From Verrucomicrobiota bacterium (GTDB lineage Bacteria; Verrucomicrobiota; Verrucomicrobiia; Verrucomicrobiales; Akkermansiaceae), in NCBI GenBank assembly GCA_027619375.1, contig JAQCFL010000003.1, positions 1 to 57,276 on the forward strand: 57,276 bases of DNA, written 5' to 3'. Under the pieces are notes generated by a model. It saw only the letters and a list, made by a program, of their open reading frames with translations. It made no database searches and had not been told where the DNA came from. Every line of letters begins with the position of its first letter. Positions within the stretch are counted from its first letter, which is position 1. This document shows, in pieces, positions 55,069 to 57,276 of the stretch. The position numbers were made by a program, and so were the translations under genes.

Positions 55069-56019
55069 ATGAAAAAAACGACCGACATCTTCCTCCTTCT
55101 TCTGCTCTTCGTCTGCGGGGCGGCCTCCGCCGCGGAACCCGCCGCACGTCCCCGCATCCTCTATGTCACCTGCCTGCCGGGAACGCACCACGACTACGTC
55201 AAGCAGCGCGAGCTCTTCCTCGAAACGGCCAAACGGGCGAACTGGGAGGTCACCGTGATGACGGGCAGCTACCGGAGCCTGACCAAGACGGGTGAGCCCA
55301 CCACCAAGGCTGACAAGCCGGTCGCCAAGGGCGACGACGCGGCGTCCGTCGAGCGCTACAACCGGATCATGGAGGAAATCGCGGCGCAAAAGCCCCTCCT
55401 TGAACGATTGAAGGAAAAGGATTTCGCCAAGGGCCAGGACGCCATCGTCTACAACTTCTGTCTGGCCCACATCACCGACCTCGAAGCCACCGCCAACGTC
55501 ATCGACCAGACCCGGGAGTTGGGTGTCCCCGCCTTCCTCATCCACTGCTCCATGCACTCGTTCTGGCCGACCTTCCGCTTCAAGGACCAGCAGAAGGTGC
55601 TCATGACGGAGTGGGCAAAAACCCATCCCGAGCGCCCCTTCCCCAACTGGGGCGAGTTCACCGGGGTGGCCTCGACCGGACACGGAAACAACTATCCCAT
55701 CAAGACCGCCCGCCTCGTCGAGCACCCCGCCACGGTGGGGGTCGCCGATGGTTACACCACGCCGCCCACCGAACTCTACAACAACGCCTTCATCACCCCG
55801 GGGACGGTCCCCCTCCTGGAGGGGGTGCAGAGCGTGAAGCGGCGACAGGCCGACGGCACCACCAAGACCATCGAGTCGAAAAGCGTGATCATGTGGGTTT
55901 CCCCGCAGGGCAAGTCCCAGGTCATGGGATTGACCATCGGCCATGGCGATGACGACTTCCGTTCGGAGGGCTTCCAGCGCCTCCTCATCGACGGGGTCCA
56001 CTGGATGATCAATCCGTAA
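55069..56019 (+). CDS. ThuA-domain exported protein
   Basis: This 316-residue protein has a signal peptide (DIFLLLLLFVCGAASAAEP) followed by one ThuA domain, a class I glutamine amidotransferase-like fold. Recognisable segments are RILYVTCLPGTHHDY, QDAIVYNFCLAHITDLE, VPAFLIHCSMHSFW and VMGLTIGHGDDDF near the end. ThuA was named for trehalose utilisation in rhizobia, but its biochemical role is unsettled; exported ThuA proteins are abundant in PVC bacteria near glycan and Gfo/Idh genes. ATG 55069 fits the signal peptide. It is divergent from the DUF1552/1592 pair, with 293 nt between the starts. Confidence 0.82.
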   Translation: MKKTTDIFLLLLLFVCGAASAAEPAARPRILYVTCLPGTHHDYVKQRELFLETAKRANWEVTVMTGSYRSLTKTGEPTTKADKPVAKGDDAASVERYNRIMEEIAAQKPLLERLKEKDFAKGQDAIVYNFCLAHITDLEATANVIDQTRELGVPAFLIHCSMHSFWPTFRFKDQQKVLMTEWAKTHPERPFPNWGEFTGVASTGHGNNYPIKTARLVEHPATVGVADGYTTPPTELYNNAFITPGTVPLLEGVQSVKRRQADGTTKTIESKSVIMWVSPQGKSQVMGLTIGHGDDDFRSEGFQRLLIDGVHWMINP

Positions 56020-56136
56020 TCCCGGCCCCTGCCGCAGCCACCGGAACTCCTCTCGTCCCATCAAGTGCCGCGTTAGCCCGACTTTCGCTATTGGGCGCAG
56101 TAGTGGGCTGTGAACGTTGATGTAGCGTTGTTTTGG

Positions 56137-56866
56137 TCAAAAAGTCTCCACCACAGGGCCGCCGGGTGACCGGATCTCGGGTGGGGGTTGGTCGGGGAGG
56201 GTGAGCTTGAACTGGTTGAGTAGGAGTTGGTGGAGTTTCTCGGGCTTGGTGTAGCGCTTCATGTGGTGTTCCCGGCCGTCGGTGGTGGGGATGGTGACGT
56301 CGAGCATCTGGATCTCGGCGAAGCGGGCGAGCATGCTCCGGGCACTCAGTCCGGTCGCATTGGCCTTGTTGTATCGCTCCAGGGTGATGTAGAGGCAGTA
56401 GCTCAGGAAGCTGATGAAGATGTGGGCTTCAATCCTGCGGTCGAGCTGATGATGGATGGGGCGCAGGCCGAGGTCGCTCTTGAGGGTGCGGAAGCTTTCA
56501 TCGATGCGCACAAGGTTCATGTAGTTCTTCCACAAGACGGCGGGGTCTTCGCCGGTGAGGTTGCTGCGCAACAGGTACTGACCTTCGCGCAGCCGGGTTT
56601 GCTTGAGCTTTTTGCGATCAAGGATGAAGCGGAAGGTGTCCGGTTTGACGGGATTTTTGGCGGAGGGGAGGACGAGGGTGACGTGACGATGGGCGTTGCG
56701 GCCGGCTTTCTGCTTGGCGGCACCCAGGGCGATGAGGAGTTCGTCCCGCTCGATGGTGGTGCGGCTCTGGAGTTCCTTGAGTCGCTTCCAGTAGGCTTTG
56801 AGTTTCTTCTGGCGCATGGCGCGCTCTTTGGCGCGGCGCGGGAGGCTCCGAGCGAGGACGTAGCAT
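56137..56866 (-). pseudogene. IS1634-type transposase, N-terminally truncated
   Basis: The reading frame encodes the C-terminal part of an IS4-superfamily (IS1634-like) DDE transposase: YVLARSLPRRAKERA at its start, REGQYLLRSNL, and the block with the catalytic Glu, LVRIDESFRTLKSDLGLRP. The N-terminal half with the first two catalytic aspartates is missing. Homology ends at about 56866, exactly where a short tandem repeat begins, so the element was cut there by a rearrangement. The remaining frame could be translated but cannot transpose by itself. No terminal inverted repeats were identified in the window. Confidence 0.75.
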
Positions 56867-56914
56867 GGAAATACCTTCCCAGACCGGAAATAACTTCCCC
56901 GGAAATAACTTCCC
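56867..56914. repeat. Three copies of GGAAATAACTTCCC
   Basis: Units at 56867 (one mismatch), 56886 and 56901 are spaced 19 and 15 bp. Each unit is a rough palindrome (GGAA...TTCC). They abut the truncated transposase. Confidence 0.8.
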
Positions 56915-56975
56915 AGACAACTAATAAAAAAGCGCATTGCAACCCTTTGCGTTCCGTGCTTTGCTCCATCCCGTC

Positions 56976-57131
56976 ATGCCGAAAGCTCGTTACCTCGCAC
57001 CCTGGCACCAGGTGGATCTCATCGAGGCCGCGATGGCTGCCGGTGAGGAAGCCGCAGGGTTCACCCTCAAGGAATTGGAGGTGCTCCAGGGCAATCTGGC
57101 AATCTACCACCGAATTGATTTCCCAAATTGA
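56976..57131 (+). CDS. Small hypothetical ORF, MPKARYLAPWHQ type
   Basis: A 51-residue frame starts MPKARYLAPWHQVDLIEAA and ends in tandem-repeat sequence. Codons differ synonymously from the second copy at 57212 (for example TAC/TAT, CTC/CTC, GCA/GCC), which suggests that the protein sequence has been under selection. No family recognised; it might be the start of a longer gene cut by the repeat. Confidence 0.35.
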   Translation: MPKARYLAPWHQVDLIEAAMAAGEEAAGFTLKELEVLQGNLAIYHRIDFPN

Positions 57132-57150
57132 TTCCCACAAATTGATTCCC
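57112..57150. repeat. Three copies of AATTGATT(T)CCC
   Basis: The core AATTGATT occurs at 57113, 57126 and 57140, spaced 13 and 14 bp. The array lies at the end of the small ORF, as the GGAAATAACTTCCC array lies before it. Confidence 0.75.
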
Positions 57151-57211
57151 AGGCAATCAATAAAGAAAGGCCTTGCAATCCCTTTCGTTCCGTGTTTTGC
57201 TCACTCTCGTC

Positions 57212-57276
57212 ATGCCGAAAGCTCGTTATCTCGCCCCTTGGCATCAGGTGGATCTCATCGAGGCGGCCAAGGCGAA
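57212..57276 (+). CDS. Second MPKARYLAPWHQ-type ORF, cut by the window end
   Basis: The frame from ATG 57212 encodes MPKARYLAPWHQVDLIEAA and continues past the right edge. It may be the intact member of the pair, perhaps the N-terminus of a transposase or other larger protein. Confidence 0.35.
   Translation, partial: MPKARYLAPWHQVDLIEAAKA

Larger units (their letters stand above)
56937..57276 (+). repeat. Long direct repeat, 236-bp period
   Basis: The sequence at 56937-57037 recurs with point differences at 57173-57276, where the window ends. Each copy holds TTGCAA-CCCTTT-like sequence, then an ATG followed by codons for PKARYLAPWHQVDLIEAA. The period is 236 bp, and the array probably continues to the right. 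Confidence 0.8.

Noticed and set aside
1-57276. SusC/SusD transport pair, sulfatase maturase, CRISPR array, tRNA or rRNA
   Set aside because: I looked for their characteristic sequences and found none in the window.

Overview
The window is GC-rich DNA that most resembles a heterotrophic Verrucomicrobiota (PVC group) chromosome. The assignment rests on gene content only: secreted sulfatases, a DUF1552/DUF1592 pair with a PSCyt-type heme motif, ThuA and Tat-exported Gfo/Idh proteins, PEP-CTERM proteins, a DUF6288-type protein, and polysaccharide genes without SusC/SusD. No rRNA, tRNA or CRISPR array was seen.

Layout. The left edge (1-2.6 kb) holds a probably 5'-truncated PEP-CTERM gene and an AbiEi/AbiEii toxin-antitoxin pair with an unusually clear palindromic operator over its promoter. 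From 2.8 to 29.6 kb nearly all genes are on the minus strand. They are, in transcription order: an MGH1-like (alpha/alpha)6 hydrolase, a sialate-O-acetylesterase-like esterase, a sulfatase, two overlapping GH95-like paralogues, a GH29-like protein and a GH51 arabinofuranosidase; then two paralogous secreted beta-rich proteins (one frameshifted); then a sulfatase, a DUF6288-type protein, a GH127, a histidine kinase with discoidin-like sensor domains, its response regulator and another sulfatase. Between 29.7 and 31.3 kb lie gene remnants, including an out-of-frame chimera of a DUF6288 gene and a PEP-CTERM gene, closed by a strong terminator. A plus-strand operon follows (31.4-37.8 kb): a cytoplasmic GH38-like alpha-mannosidase, an SSS symporter and a secreted GH2. 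From 37.8 to 50.4 kb are a Gfo/Idh protein, GH127, GH2, GH36 and a sulfatase on the minus strand, and a third GH127 on the plus strand. A DUF1592/DUF1552 pair (50.4-54.8 kb), a ThuA protein and a truncated IS1634-type transposase with repeats close the window.

How the genes fit together. Most of the window reads as one large polysaccharide utilisation locus. Three GH127 (beta-L-arabinofuranosidase family), GH51, two GH2, GH36, GH95-like and GH29-like enzymes plus four Cys-type sulfatases and an esterase point to a sulfated, possibly acetylated glycan rich in arabinose and galactose, perhaps with fucose. The exact substrate is inference. Nearly all enzymes carry export signals. Only the GH38-like enzyme lacks one, and it is translationally coupled to the symporter, which suggests import before final cleavage.

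The most interesting regulatory signal is an 11-bp core (CWTCGTGYGAY on the minus strand). It recurs in five intergenic regions ahead of minus-strand genes, including the DUF1552/1592 pair, and may define a local regulon.
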